A DNA stretch of 64,000 nucleotides. Source: Sipunculus nudus (taxonomy: Eukaryota > Annelida > Sipuncula > Golfingiida > Sipunculidae). A program made the position numbers and the translations under genes. The DNA is taken from positions 17,460,058 to 17,524,057 of the forward strand of contig CM049310.1 in NCBI GenBank assembly GCA_026874595.1. The letters are read 5' to 3'. The notes beneath the pieces are model-generated. The model was not told the DNA's origin, ran no database searches, and worked only from the letters and a program-made list of their open reading frames with translations. Of this stretch, positions 15,471-27,126 are shown one piece after another (the first letter of the stretch is position 1; every line of letters starts with the position of its first letter).

Positions 15471-15498
<28 letters not shown>

Positions 15499-15742
15499 CG
15501 ATAAATAATGATGTGAGAAAAAATAGCACATATTCGATGCATCATTCATGCATAAAGACCTATATATATTAAAGTAAAATATACATGCGCCGCAAGAATA
15601 CAACTGTAATTTTTTTTTATTTCAAAGTATATGTTTGCATTGAAACAGTGACAGTCCATTGACGTGTTAAACCCTGATTTTTCGTTCATTAATTATTATT
15701 TATAACTTTATATTACCCGTAAATGTGTGGTCCTGTGAGTAA

Positions 15743-15812
<70 letters not shown>

Positions 15813-15902
15813 GCGAAAATGGTCAATAAAACATTAAAACGTTTTTCCATGCTACTGCAATCGTCCGATGTGAGCATTTGACGGACGGTTGATGCGTTGT
15901 TA

Positions 15903-15966
<64 letters not shown>

Positions 15967-16004
15967 GTATATATATATATATATATTATATAATATCATA
16001 TAAT

Positions 16005-16056
<52 letters not shown>
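15743..16056. repeat. Two long (TA)n arrays just upstream of the GPCR exon
   Basis: TA repeats run from about 15743 to 15810 and from 15904 to 16056, the second with internal 'attatataatatcatataatacaat' variation. They lie in the intron immediately 5' of the GPCR exon and end about 78 bases before the splice acceptor. Confidence 0.95.
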
Positions 16057-16058
<2 letters not shown>

Positions 16059-16111
16059 TCACTTATTTACATATTTATCCGCATGTTTTACATGTATTTA
16101 TATGTAGTGCA

Positions 16112-16133
16112 TGTTTATTTTTTTTTATTTTAG
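16112..16133 (+). promoter_or_regulatory. Splice acceptor (polypyrimidine tract plus AG) of the GPCR terminal exon
   Basis: A T-rich tract ends in TTTTAG at 16128-16133, directly before the point where the GPCR reading frame becomes conserved. The next base completes an Arg codon (xx|G), so the intron is phase 2 and splits the R of the D/N-R-Y motif. Confidence 0.8.
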
Positions 16134-16935
16134 GTATATATGCTTGTGTCGGAAGAAGCTGTACCACAGTATCTACACATGGCGGAACTGTTTCATCATC
16201 GCGGCGTCCCTGTGGGTAATCTGCACGCTGCTTGAGATCCCAAACTACTTTAACTGGGGCGGCCACACCTTCGATTCAAAGACAATGGCTTGTAGCTACG
16301 ACCGCACAGCAAGCTACTCGTACACGTTGTTCTTCGTACTGGTAGCTATAGCACCCCCCTTGATAACGCTACTTTTGTGCTATCTGTTCATATTTTTGTA
16401 TGTGAAGAAGACAAGGAGCACAATACTAAAACTTTGCGGTCGCGTGACGCAATCCGCGCAATCATGGCGGAACTCCGAGATGCGTCTGGCGAAGACGCTT
16501 TTTATCATCTTCGTGGTGTTTTTGATTTGCTGGGCGCCTTACGCTGTGGTGGTTCTAATTGATATTCACGACGAGTGGCATAAAATTGTGTATGTTGTGA
16601 TAATCCAGATGGCGCACACGAACAGTTCGTTAAACAGTATCATATACGCGGCTAGCAATAAGGATTTCAGAGAAGGCTATAAAATGTTACTCTGTTTATT
16701 ACGTGGAAGACGGCGCCTAAGCAGAAAGTACCTTACATCTCGTATCAAACACAGTGACAGTTCTGAAGATGCCACCTGTGAGACGCACCTGGCGGGAAAA
16801 AACGACCATAAACTTAAAGCGCCCTCCATCGTCAGCTTCAAGAAAGTATCCACTTCACAGTATTCCTTTGACAATCCCGTGACCCCGCTACGATGGACAC
16901 CAGGCAGACACAGTGAACAGAATGGAGAAAAATAG
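16134..16935 (+). CDS. Terminal exon of a melatonin-receptor-like / Tre1-moody-like class A GPCR
   Basis: The exon encodes 266 complete codons to a TAG stop. The first base finishes the Arg of (D/N)RY, so residue 1 is the Y. TM4 is about residues 18-38. Extracellular loop 2 holds the disulphide Cys at about 53 in the motif KTMACSYDR. TM5 is about 63-90. Loop 3 is short. TM6 is about 118-142 with CWAPY. TM7 is about 150-172 with NSIIY in place of NPxxY, followed by the helix-8-like NKDFREGY and a CLLRGRRR basic stretch. Small-residue NxxxY in TM7 and 'FD-K-TMxC-YDR' in loop 2 are typical of melatonin receptors and the related invertebrate moody/Tre1 group. The ligand is unknown. It would be a plasma-membrane receptor signalling through heterotrimeric G proteins. 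TM1-TM3 must lie in upstream exons, which I did not find. There is no frameshift or internal stop, so the gene may be live. An in-frame ATG at 16111 lies in the intron and is not the start. Confidence 0.85.
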
Positions 16936-17442
16936 AGTCACGTGAGAGCAAATAAATCCGGCAGCCAATCAAATAACGCACAGATGTGGTCACGTGATAA
17001 ACAAATAACGTTACACTAACAGCCAGTCTTGGCATTCGTTATTCCTAGGACATGGGTACCAAAAATACTGACTCCACGTTTAGAGATTGTAATACGGGAA
17101 AGGGAAAGTGATGAAGATTGTGGTTTTCGTTTTGCGAGAACAGGAGTGCTTTGGGTAAACGATCGATTTTCTATTTTCATAGTTCTGATTAAATCGGTCC
17201 AAGTAATGATTGAAACAGTTTTGGATACACTGATGATATATTATATATATCATGAATTCTCCGGTGTGGCAATCAGTCATTCGTTAAAAATTGACTTCTG
17301 TGATCAAACACAGAAATTCGGAAATCACAAAACGTGATCGATTAAAACGCACACACTAACGCACACACGCAGACTGTGGTATGGACAACATTTTAGACAT
17401 TTAAATCCAAAGTTTTTTTTGTAACTCTAGTGTACAAGAAAA

Positions 17443-17448
<6 letters not shown>
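16936..17448 (+). other. Probable 3' UTR and downstream sequence of the GPCR gene
   Basis: This follows the GPCR stop codon directly. Short frames on both strands show no domain. The 3' end cannot be fixed, and no strong AATAAA lies near the stop. Confidence 0.35.
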
Positions 17449-17500
<52 letters not shown>

Positions 17501-17512
17501 TATTAATATAAG
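17449..17512. repeat. (TA)n microsatellite
   Basis: About 60 bases of TA repeat with minor interruptions at its 3' end. Confidence 0.95.
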
Positions 17513-17936
17513 ATCAAGCTCACAGTAACAGATATATGTATGTCTTTAACTCCAGAGATTTCTGTAGCCACAATATGACACACACACAAAGGGATGTATA
17601 TCATTTTTAAGGCGACAAAAAAATCACCGTGGAGTGCCTATCACACGTAGAACACGCACTTCTTTGTTTAATCGTTTAGTATTTATATTTTGAATGTAAA
17701 TGTTGTTAGCATTTAAATTGTCTCATTTTATTCAATGTTCTGATCATTTTCTTGAAATTTCTTATATTATTGTCAGTGAGTGTGATACTGTTTTTGCAAT
17801 CTCAGGGGCGGCGCTGTAGCATGCATCATCTTAACATATTTTTATTGTTTGAACATAATAGATCTTGTACGTTTTGGAAAATTGAGTATGTATATTTTGT
17901 ATTTTATTCATGCAAGGTATTGGTGTTTTTTCTTGA

Positions 17937-17942
17937 AATAAA
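17937..17942 (+). terminator. Candidate polyadenylation signal AATAAA
   Basis: An AATAAA lies about 1 kb after the GPCR stop and is followed by a T/G-rich stretch. It is one possible 3' end for that transcript, but such hexamers are common in AT-rich DNA. Confidence 0.2.
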
Positions 17943-19689
17943 TGTGTTCGTTAAAACCTCACCATGCTTTTATTGTGCTCAGTTATGCATTAACTGAAAC
18001 TAGAAAATATTCAATGCCCTTCCGTACACTTGGTTTACTTGTATGAAGCATTGTCAATATTATATCGAAGACAAGCTAATCCATGAGTTTTGGCTAGGTA
18101 TTTAAAAGCTCACGTGTTAACAGGTAAAAAAAGAGAGAGATGAGTCTGGTAATCTTCCACAAGATGTGTGACGTCATCCCATTAAAAAAAAATATGCACT
18201 CTCTGGCTGTTCGCCCTATTGGGTTCCGCCGAATGGAGATTTTTCATGAAGATACCGCCGCTATAGATAGGTCTTTGACCCAGGACTAAGTACAATAGAA
18301 TTGTTGTTAAAATAGAATTGTTGATGAGTAGCAGTAGGTGCTTTATGAATATATATATATATATTTATACATTTTATTATATCTGTGACACATTTCAGAT
18401 ACAATACAATTAAAGAAAAAGGTTAAAAAACTAATATGTTTCCAGTATATGTTAATTCTATATCAGGTTTGGATATAATATACTTCATAATGGAACCAAA
18501 CATAAAGGGTAAGCTGTGAAGCTGTATATCCTTGAAGCTGTAGAATTTATTATTTGCTTTAATATAAGGGGCTTTCCACCCCTTTGTCCTTCACCATTAG
18601 GGTACGCCGTACTCCTACTAATCAGGCTTACTACCCACATTCAGACCAAAATATAACAGATACGTTCGTCTAATAACTACCCCTCACCCATGATTCTGTT
18701 TTGAAAAAAATGACTATGATGACATAATTTCAAACCTAAAATCTTGGAAATAGGCGTGAAAGGTCTCTATGGATCATATACTTCATATATAATCAAGTTT
18801 TAATCATCATCTCGAATTTTCAGTATACATTCTCCAAATTTTATTAGCCTCTCAAAATTTGTAAGGTCATAGTTTAATATTCAGCTTGTCAGTTGTCTTT
18901 CATAACATTATATCCTCGGACACTTGTACATATTCATGTCACCCCTCATATGGGGAAAACATGGTGTTTGGTCTGTCGTCTTCGGCGTCGTCGATTTCAT
19001 TTTTTGTGAACACGATATCATTTGAACGACTCAACATTTTTTCATTAACTTTTAATTTAAATTGTTTCTACCAATATCTTGGACGAATTCGAAAATTGGT
19101 GACCTTGATCATCGTCAAGGACAAAAAGGGCTAAATGCATTTTTTAACCCATAACTTTTGAAATATCTCATATTTTTTCCTCAAATATGAAACACTTATT
19201 GTTTCAAACAACTTCTTTTACGAGTTAGAAAACTGGTTACCTTGGCCTAGACCTTCAAGGTGAAATCAACCGGAATATAAATTTTTAAGGATGGAAGACC
19301 CATAGGTTTGGGAGACATGTTTTTTAATACATTGCAAAAACTTCATTTTAGTTTTTTTTTATAGTTTAAGAGATTTATGGCAATATTTAAAGGAAAATCA
19401 TGATCTATTGTTCAAATAAACCTATGTCCTAACTTTTCTCAGTGTGCAATTCGAAATTGTATTATTTAGGAAAGTGTTAAGGCAGTAAAGTATCTGGATC
19501 GTGGTATTATCTTGCATTCGTTAAAAAGTTATGTGTTTTATTAACATGAAAAGTGTGAGTTTGGGGGAAAATATTCTGCTCGCCCGGTCCCCATTACTAC
19601 TCCTGAAAACTGTGAAGGGTATAAATTCCCCTGTGCGCCCCGAAACAACGTAGACGAAGAAACGGTATAAAGGGGTTTTCCCATGTGCG
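17943..19689. other. Stretch with no recognised gene
   Basis: AT-rich DNA. The part near 18930-19330 has 'ggtgaccttgatcatcgtcaagg' and 'ggttaccttggcctagaccttcaagg', words of a common invertebrate tandem-type repeat, but its ends are unclear. Confidence 0.4.
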
Positions 19690-20015
19690 GATACATGCGT
19701 TTTACGCTATTTACACACCGCTTTACCTATAGGCCAACTGCCTATATCGTAGGCGCTGTTTGTTATGACCTCGTATCCTGAATTGCTTAACCAAAAGGGA
19801 GCACTGTATTTTTGTCCAATCAGATGAGACCTTGTGCTGGAAGACGAGAAAGCCAAGCGAGAAATATACGGAGCCATATGTTGTTCATTTCGTTTTGAGT
19901 GACGGCTCATCGCCCCGGTACCTGTCTGAACAGTCAGGCTCAGAGAGATTGGTCCCAGACGTGGTTTTCTTAGGGCCTTGGGCACTTAGAATGCCCGGCC
20001 GGTGAGCTGTAATTC
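19690..20015 (-). repeat. Dispersed repeat, inverted copy of the family at 41310-41870
   Basis: Its reverse complement aligns with the later copy through 'ggccgggcat', 'tctctctgagcctg', 'gatgagc-gtcactcaaaa-gaaatg', 'aaggtctcatctgat', 'caaacagcgc' and 'gatataggcagt-ggcct'. This copy is compact. The other carries about 200 extra bases in the middle. No domain is visible. Confidence 0.6.
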
Positions 20016-21424
20016 AAAGTTCTGCAGACAACAGATGATGCATGGCTACGCTAACACAGTCACAATGTCATAATCGAATTTTTTTGTGGAAGGCCTCCTC
20101 TATCCACTGTACAAATATTTTAGTCTGCCAGTTCAGGAATATACGTCAACACATGCAAAAGAAGCGTTATTCGTCTTTGAACTTTGGCGAGACACGTATT
20201 GTTTCTACCAAACCCTCTGGATAGTACCTTCATGTGGCATCCCCGCGCCCGTATCTACCAATGACGTGTTTATTTATTTTTTCTCGAAACCGCACATGGG
20301 CGCTGCCATTTCATTTTACATACACACTAAAAGCTGATGTCACAGGTCGCATGTCGAAATTTTGTGTATACCACTAGTCATATATAATATGCTTTCTCAG
20401 GAGCATGTGCGTTGCGCATCAATATATGATCTGCTGTGTGTGGGTCCTAGGGGCCAGTATAACGAGTTTTTTTGTCAATGAAAAAAATACACGCCACAGA
20501 CTGTGACAAAGGCGTCATCCTCTGAAAATTAAGACAAATTTCACTTTTGTTATTTGAGATATGAAAATACGATCTTTCTTCTTCGATAAACTGACCCGAA
20601 CGTTTAGTTCCAATCGTTGCAAATAGACGTCGCTATAGTTGCTGGAATGTTAAGATCTCAAATACTGAGAAACTTGTATCAGGGAAGAAACAAAAGGATA
20701 CATTAAGTATAAAGTTCTCGAATTACTATAAACAATATGTTGCTAATTAAAAATGACACAAAAGATTTTGACAGGGCTTGAATGGGTTTAGTGGTCCTCT
20801 TAATAATACTGTGTGTGGCTCTATATTTGGGAGGTAAAATATCCGCGATTTACACTTCTTCATTTTTTTTTGGGAGGGATTCATTTTCGCGATATTCCGT
20901 ACAGTAACTTGCATATGTACATAACAGTTACTATATCATTTACCTTATACGTACACAAAATCATAACAAATTGCACACGGAGTTTAGGGAACATCAAAAA
21001 GGAGGAATTCTACATGCAGTTGTGTCAGATATACAAAAGTGTTGGTATTATCAATATTATCAATTTGTGAATGACTGATAACATAAATGTATGCTAATAT
21101 TGATGCTACCAGCACAATGTACGTGAGAGGCCACTGAAACTATTAAACAATTACCGTTTACCTCCTTTAATGTATCGCTTAATTCCCGAATGTTTTATTT
21201 TCGCGACAATTTCCCCTCCGCGAATATCGCGAATTTGAAACCCTCGCGAACAAAAAGCGAATAATTTTGGCAAAATTAGAAGCAGGTTTAATTTTGGATC
21301 ATAAAGATGTCTCACGTTCATTGGAAATCCCTCGCAATCACTACGAGTTGATCTACGATCTGTCACGCTTTATAAGGTGAGATGGGGTATTAACACGATT
21401 TTAAAAAGAATTATCACGTGTAAA
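20016..21424. other. Stretch with no recognised gene
   Basis: A frame near 20086-20337 has a mildly protein-like composition but no family match I can name. Blocks rich in 'ttcgcgaat' near 20850 and 21195-21260 may be ends of another repeat. Confidence 0.35.
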
Positions 21425-21845
21425 GCCTAAGTCACAAACATCGCACAACACATACAGGTCGACGACAGAAAATTTTGGAAATTCCTAGGATAGTCGTGGG
21501 TGTTTCGTACGAAATTCAGGTGTTCTGCGACGGGAAAAGCTGTCTTAGACCCTTGTCGGAGAATTTTTAAACATGTTCGTATGTTATTCTTAATGTCATG
21601 TCGATCTCGTAGGTCTGTTGTACGATGCCTTACGACTGTGTTAAGAAAAACCTATGACTTTCGTACGCTATTTTGGCTATCTGAGGCCCTATGATAACCA
21701 AACGATTGCCGCCCGTTCTACCTATGATGGTCCCACGAATGTTCTACCGTTGTGGGTCATTCCTTCGACTGCGGTGGGTTTGTCTTACGCCTAAGTCACA
21801 TACATCGCACAACACATATACAACAGGTCTATGACAGAAAATTGA
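21425..21845. repeat. Pair of ~50-bp direct repeats 364 bp apart
   Basis: 'gcctaagtcacaaacatcgc' begins at 21425 and its near-copy with 'catacatcgc' at 21789. Each is followed by 'acaacacata', then 'caggtc-a-gacagaaaatt'. The sequence between and just after them is rich in 'cgtacg/cgtagg' words. These could be subterminal repeats of an unidentified DNA element. Confidence 0.5.
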
Positions 21846-23653
21846 GGGAGTTTTTCTTTTTGTTTTTGCGACCACCGTAGGGACCCCGTTCGACCTCGTA
21901 GGAAGGGCGAACGATTATACTTAGACAGTCCTGATCAATTATCCCACGAACGCCGTACAACATATATTTTATATGTGAACGCTTCCACAAAATTATATAA
22001 AAAAGGGTTCCATCTGTCGTAGCCCTGCTGAAATAGTACGACAGTCAAAATCGTAGGTTTTCTGTAGCTTTATTCGTTGTCTAGTGTAAACGCAGCATAA
22101 CATGCGAAATAACTACTCTACGCTTAAAGCGCTTGCTCATGAAAATCACAGATGCTGATTTTACTCATAGTATTGATGATGTCAAATATGAAATCGATCT
22201 GGCGTAATGTTGGACAAACCAGATTGATCTGACCATTATTAAGTGCACTTTCCTCAATACATTTGGCAGCGAGGTTTCAGTTTTTTTTCTGATAGCTTTT
22301 CGGCACAACTCACGTGGATTATACATAAATGACTGGGTCTACACTTGTATGTACCGGAGACTGTGCGCCGCCGGAAACCCAGGATATAAAGCTTTGGTAC
22401 TCCAGCCATATAGGTTTATTACTAACCGCCATAGCAAGGTCCAGGGTTTAATTGCCGGCCATGGAGGCATTTTAGTCCTGGTGGGTTGGCATCTGTCCAA
22501 GGTACGGGGAACAAAGTATATATTCTACACGGGGGATAGGTGCTTCCGTGTTGTGGCCATGCTTCCGGGCTATTACAACCCGGAAGAACTGTAGAAGTGC
22601 TTTGTCAAGGGAGTTTTTATTTCCTGTACGACAGAAAATCCCTAGTTTTAAAACCTTTACACGGATAACACATCCAGTATCAAAACTTCAAAACTCATAC
22701 TGGACCATAAGCTAAAACATTGGTACAAGTTATAAAGTTTCATTTATTACTTTAGATCCAATAAAGACTCAAGTGAAGTATTTATGTTATTTATCCCATA
22801 GCATTCATATATGAGGTTTAGCATAGGCTTACATTTCTAAAAACACGAAAACCTGCCTGGCGTTACCTGCTTCCTCCTTTAAATCCCTAAACGGGTAATG
22901 AAAATAGGTGACTTGGTAGTGGCATATATATTATAACTGAAGTGAACACTTCACAATTAGGGAACAAATCTTAGTATTATTTTGAATTTACACTTATGTC
23001 ACATTTTTATAACGGCTTGATTGTATTATTAATTATGGCCAGGAGATGAATTTTTATTAATCCTAAATTTCATTTATATTACGGCTTGAGCCTTCTTAAT
23101 TACTGTTTGAGTTTCTTGAGTTTCATTTTCTAACGGCTTTAGTCATTTATAATACGCGATTGGGTCTCCTTTGTACCCCCTTAATCTAATTATCTTATCG
23201 AAAATTGTTCTCATCGTGTTTACAAATAAATAACCACAAGTTGTTATACCCACAAGTTATTATTGTTGTCTAGAGCTCAACATTACCCACCATGTATATA
23301 ATACGCACAACGTGATTAAGTCTTTGTGAAATATAAAAGTGGCTAGGTCAGAAAATGTGAAACGCAGCAAATTTTCAATAGCGGATTCAGAGGGCGGGAA
23401 ACCCTCCTTATCCTTCTTTTCCGCCGCAAACTTTTAAAATCAGGCCAAAAATCATGAATCCGCTGCTGAATTCATGAAGGTTGCTGTCGTAGCATAAATT
23501 AGTCGTATAGGGCCAAATATGTATAAATTCTTTCAACGTTGCTTTTGTGGGAGATTAGTAATGTACAGGGGAAATCGACCTGAAAAGTTCAAACCTTTCT
23601 ATTATAATTACACCTTTATCTATGGCTCTTATCCTGACTACATGCAGACCCAG
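21846..23653. other. Stretch with no recognised gene
   Basis: A less AT-rich patch at 22330-22620 contains a hairpin, CTTCCGGG...CCCGGAAG near 22561-22587, and 'ggtccagggtttaattgccgg', faintly like a tRNA T-arm. I cannot support a gene or a named element. Confidence 0.35.
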
Positions 23654-23698
<45 letters not shown>

Positions 23699-23756
23699 TA
23701 TACACATAAATATATACATATACATATATACACACATATATATACACATATATATA

Positions 23757-23790
<34 letters not shown>

Positions 23791-23800
23791 ATATATATAT
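23654..23800. repeat. Compound (TA)n/(CATA)n array
   Basis: TA repeats with interspersed 'cacata' units over about 147 bases. Long 'YIYI' frames through it are artefacts. Confidence 0.95.
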
Positions 23801-24499
23801 GTTCAGTCTGTTTTCAGTCTGTTTATATTAAAGGCATATCATTGAAACCACAGTTTTGTTAACGAATTTTAGAACGAATTTCGAATGATGTTGAATCTAG
23901 CCTCACTGCTGGCTTTATGTCAGTCTGTATAATCAATACATAAGCTACAATATAACATCCCCCATGAAATTGACTCTGTCACATGGAAAATATAACAGTT
24001 TGTATTATCGAACCAAGACCGACTAGTGAATATTTCCTCATAGCATGAGCCGTCTTCATCATAGAAATAAAATACCATTTTTTTATATACAAAACATTTA
24101 TTCAGACAATACATGTATGCACAAACATTGCAAGTCAATACAGGTATCTTGTAGAAGAATAGAAGGATATATGTCGGACAGCATTGACAAAAACAAAGTT
24201 GCATCACAATATATTATAAGCTCACGGAGAAGAAAAAAATAAAACAATAAGATAAATTTAAAAAAAGTTTGCATTATAAGTCAAAAACTAATGGAGAGAT
24301 TTCTTTCACATTATGCATATAAATAGACATGGGTTATGGAAAGATGCTGAATATTTAAATTAGTGTCATGACCTTTCCTATGAGAGTGGCCTTGACCTTG
24401 AATAGTGCCATATATGGTGAAAATCACACAAAATCATAAATGTCTCAAGAAATCTTGCATGGGATGATCCAAAAATCAATTTGACTGGAGATCTTTGAT
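23801..24499. other. Flank of the 280-bp repeat
   Basis: From about 24300 the sequence ('gacatgggttatgg', 'cctatgagagtggc', 'cttgcatggga') already matches the block at 55840-56240 inside the foldback element. No gene is seen. Confidence 0.5.
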
Positions 24500-25960
24500 A
24501 GCTTTGGTCTTTTGCGGAAGACAGGTGGCGCCACCTTTGTGTCATTCTCGTGTTTTCGTGCCTTTTAATACCCCATCATTGCCACTTGACAGTACTGTGA
24601 GCAATAAAAATCTAAAACTTATGGACAGATAGGGCTGAAATTGTGCATGTACATTGATCTTGGATACCTCCATCTTGTATTCAAGACTGGTGGCGCCATC
24701 TGCAATCGTTTGCCATGGCGTCCATCTGTACATGTGCTTTGGGTGAAAATTGCTTAGATCTCCGGATTGGTTCAAGGCATAGGTCAGAAATTTGACATGT
24801 CCATCCATCTTGGAAAGTTTTCTCCTAAACCAGACAGGTGGCGCGACTTACTCTCCCGTTTTTGAAGTAAAAATTTATGCTCTTTTCTGAGGAGTGATTT
24901 GCCCTATTGGCCTGAATTTGTGCCTATCCATAGATCTTGCACTCCTCCATCTTTTACTCGAGACTGGTAGCGCCATCTGCAATCGTTTTGCCGCGGCGTC
25001 CATCTGTACATGAGCTCTTGTTGAAAATTGCTTAGATCTCCGGAGTGGATCAAGGTATATGTATGAAATTTTGCATGTCCATCCTTCTTGGAAAGTTTTT
25101 TTCGTAAACCGGACAGGTGGCGCCACCTACCTTCCCGTTTTTGTAAAATATATAAATGCCCTTTTCTGAGGAGTGATTTGCCCTATTGGCCTGAAATAAT
25201 GCATTTTCGTTTATCTTGGACTCCTCCATCTTGTCCATAAGACTAGTGGCGCCATCTGCAATCGTTTTCCCTTTGCGTAAATTTTCTCATAGACCAGAAA
25301 GGTGGCGCCACCTAACTTCCCTTTCTGTAGAATAAATAAATGCCCTTTTCTCAGGAGTGATTTGGTCTATTGGCCTGAAATTGTGCATATCCCTAGATTT
25401 GGACCCTTTCATCTTGTACGCAAGACTGGTGGCGCCATCAGCAAATCGTTTTACCATGGCATCCATCTGTACATGTACTTTCGGTGAAAATTGTTCATAT
25501 ATCCGGTGTGGTTCAAGGTATTGGGCTTAAATTTGGCATGTCTATTCATCGTGGAAAATTTTCTCGTGACCAGTCAGAGGGCACCACCTGCCTTCCCTTT
25601 TTTGTCGAATAAATTAATGCTCTTTTCTTAACAGTGGTGTGCTGTATTGGTCAAACTGTACATTAACCATAGATCTTGGCTTCCTCCATCTTGTATGCAA
25701 GACTGTTGGCGCCATCTGCCATTTTTTGTGTGGTGTTCATCTCTCTACATTTATTTTAGATGAAAATTGCTCATATCTTAGGAGTCCGTCAATGTGTTGG
25801 TCTCTAATTTGGCATGTACATCCATCTTGGAGAGTTTTCTCTTCAACCAGACTGGTGGAGCCACCTACCTTACCATTTTATAGTATAAATTTATCCCCTT
25901 TTCATAAGAGTAATTCTCTGTGTTGGCCCACATATTTGGTAAAAATTTTTTTTCAAGTTG
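24500..25960. repeat. ~280-bp tandem repeat with GGTGGCGCCACC palindrome
   Basis: 'ggcgccatctgcaatcg' or close variants recur near 24690, 24969, 25248, 25432 and 25712. Steps are about 280 bases, except one copy shortened to about 184. Each unit also has a 'caggtggcgccacct' site around the perfect 12-base palindrome GGTGGCGCCACC, and 'ggagtgatttg-cctattggcctgaa'. Open frames through the array are degenerate repeats with no domain. A related single stretch lies at 55780-56590. Confidence 0.8.
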
Positions 25961-26203
25961 ATAGATGTTCCATAGTCGTTTGCCAGGTGTCAGTATATGT
26001 TGCTGAAGATGGGGGGATTTTTTTAAGGGGGAGGGGGCATTGATTGTCTGGCGATACTATGGCACCTGCAGTGCGAAGATATATCTAGTTAATATTGTTA
26101 TAGATTAAATATGTTTCCCTCAACAGCAGGACGAACTTTATGATAAATTATATGTTCAGTCCAAGAGGCACACAGTAGTTCCCGTTTATCTGGATATACA
26201 TCC

Positions 26204-26352
26204 TGTTACGAAGAGAAATTGCTCAGGGGAAAACTCTGGGCCGATCCGGGATTCGAACCCATAACGGTGGCGTACAAGTACCAACAGCTACGCTAGAAAA
26301 GCAAGCTTCACTAGCGAGACAGTTCGGTCCGGTTTTATGTCACCCCGTAACA
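26204..26352 (-). repeat. Solo LTR (149 bp) carrying a tRNA-like pol III promoter
   Basis: On the minus strand the segment begins TGTTACGGGG and ends TTCGTAACA, with terminal TG...CA and 7-base inverted ends TGTTACG/CGTAACA. ATCC flanks both sides (26200-26203 and 26353-26356), a 4-bp target duplication as made by Ty3/Gypsy integrases. It is homologous to the LTR at 35613-35766. Inside, on the minus strand, are a consensus A box TAGCGTAGCTG (26285-26295) and B box GGTTCGAATCC (26249-26259), as in a tRNA gene. The transcript direction would be minus. No internal region is attached, so this is a recombined solo LTR. Confidence 0.75.
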
Positions 26353-27126
26353 ATCCAAAATGTCACATGGGATGCATATACAATTGTACACACATAAACA
26401 AACATACATACATGTACAGATACACGCATATATATATATATATATATAATATATTTATAAAATATATAATACTCTTACTTAAACGGTGTAACGACTACAA
26501 CTACGGCCCTTGAAATCAAATAATTAAAGGTAACACCATGCACTGTAATAGTAATAAAGAGTATTCTTTATCACTTTTGAAATGGTATTATCTTCCTTCA
26601 TTTTAAGCACTCATTATCAGAATGCTTTTATGTTTTTTTTTATAAATTAACTGAATGAGTGTCTGAAATATAAAAACAGTATATTATATTTTGCATTCTA
26701 TTTATGTTATCTCATAGCTTTTCATGAATGCGCATGACATATTATAAAGACATATGATATACAAAAATTCAACCTAATTTGAAAAATATAACCAAAAGAT
26801 AAAACATACATTTCATCAATTCATCGAAAAAATCGATTTCATCATTCAAGTCAGTTTCATTCTATGCCAGGTTTTCTATATCGATTTGAAGTTACCGAAG
26901 GTAATCTGAAGGGGTGGGGGTGGAGAGGGACTTGGCCTGGTCAGCTCCCCTCCCCCACCCTACACATCATATTTGTACAGATGAACTATATGAATTATAT
27001 GAACTTCATAAAGAATAAAATATTTCAAATGTCGCCAAAAATACATCACTGGGGAACGATTTAACCTTCATACGGTTTAACCATATAACCTGTTCAGCTG
27101 TGTATCATTTTCAATATGTCTAAATT
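26353..27126. other. Stretch with no recognised gene
   Basis: AT-rich DNA with a short TA tract near 26428-26448. A G-rich/C-rich near-palindrome ('ggggtgggggtgg ... ctcccccaccc') spans about 26910-26961. Confidence 0.4.

Noticed and set aside
15823-16133. 'YIYIYI' frames on both strands
   Set aside because: They are translations of TA dinucleotide arrays. The same applies to similar frames near 2685-3107, 23519-23845, 51220-51504 and 63693-63980.
16111-16133. ATG at 16111 as start of the GPCR protein
   Set aside because: The residues before position 16134 come from the polypyrimidine tract, the protein would lack TM1-TM3, and a clear acceptor AG precedes the conserved part.
20086-20337. 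83-codon + frame as a gene
   Set aside because: No recognisable domain, and it overlaps another frame. The evidence is too weak.
24500-25960. CRISPR-like or coding array
   Set aside because: The units are long, diverged and have no spacer/repeat structure. The genome is metazoan.
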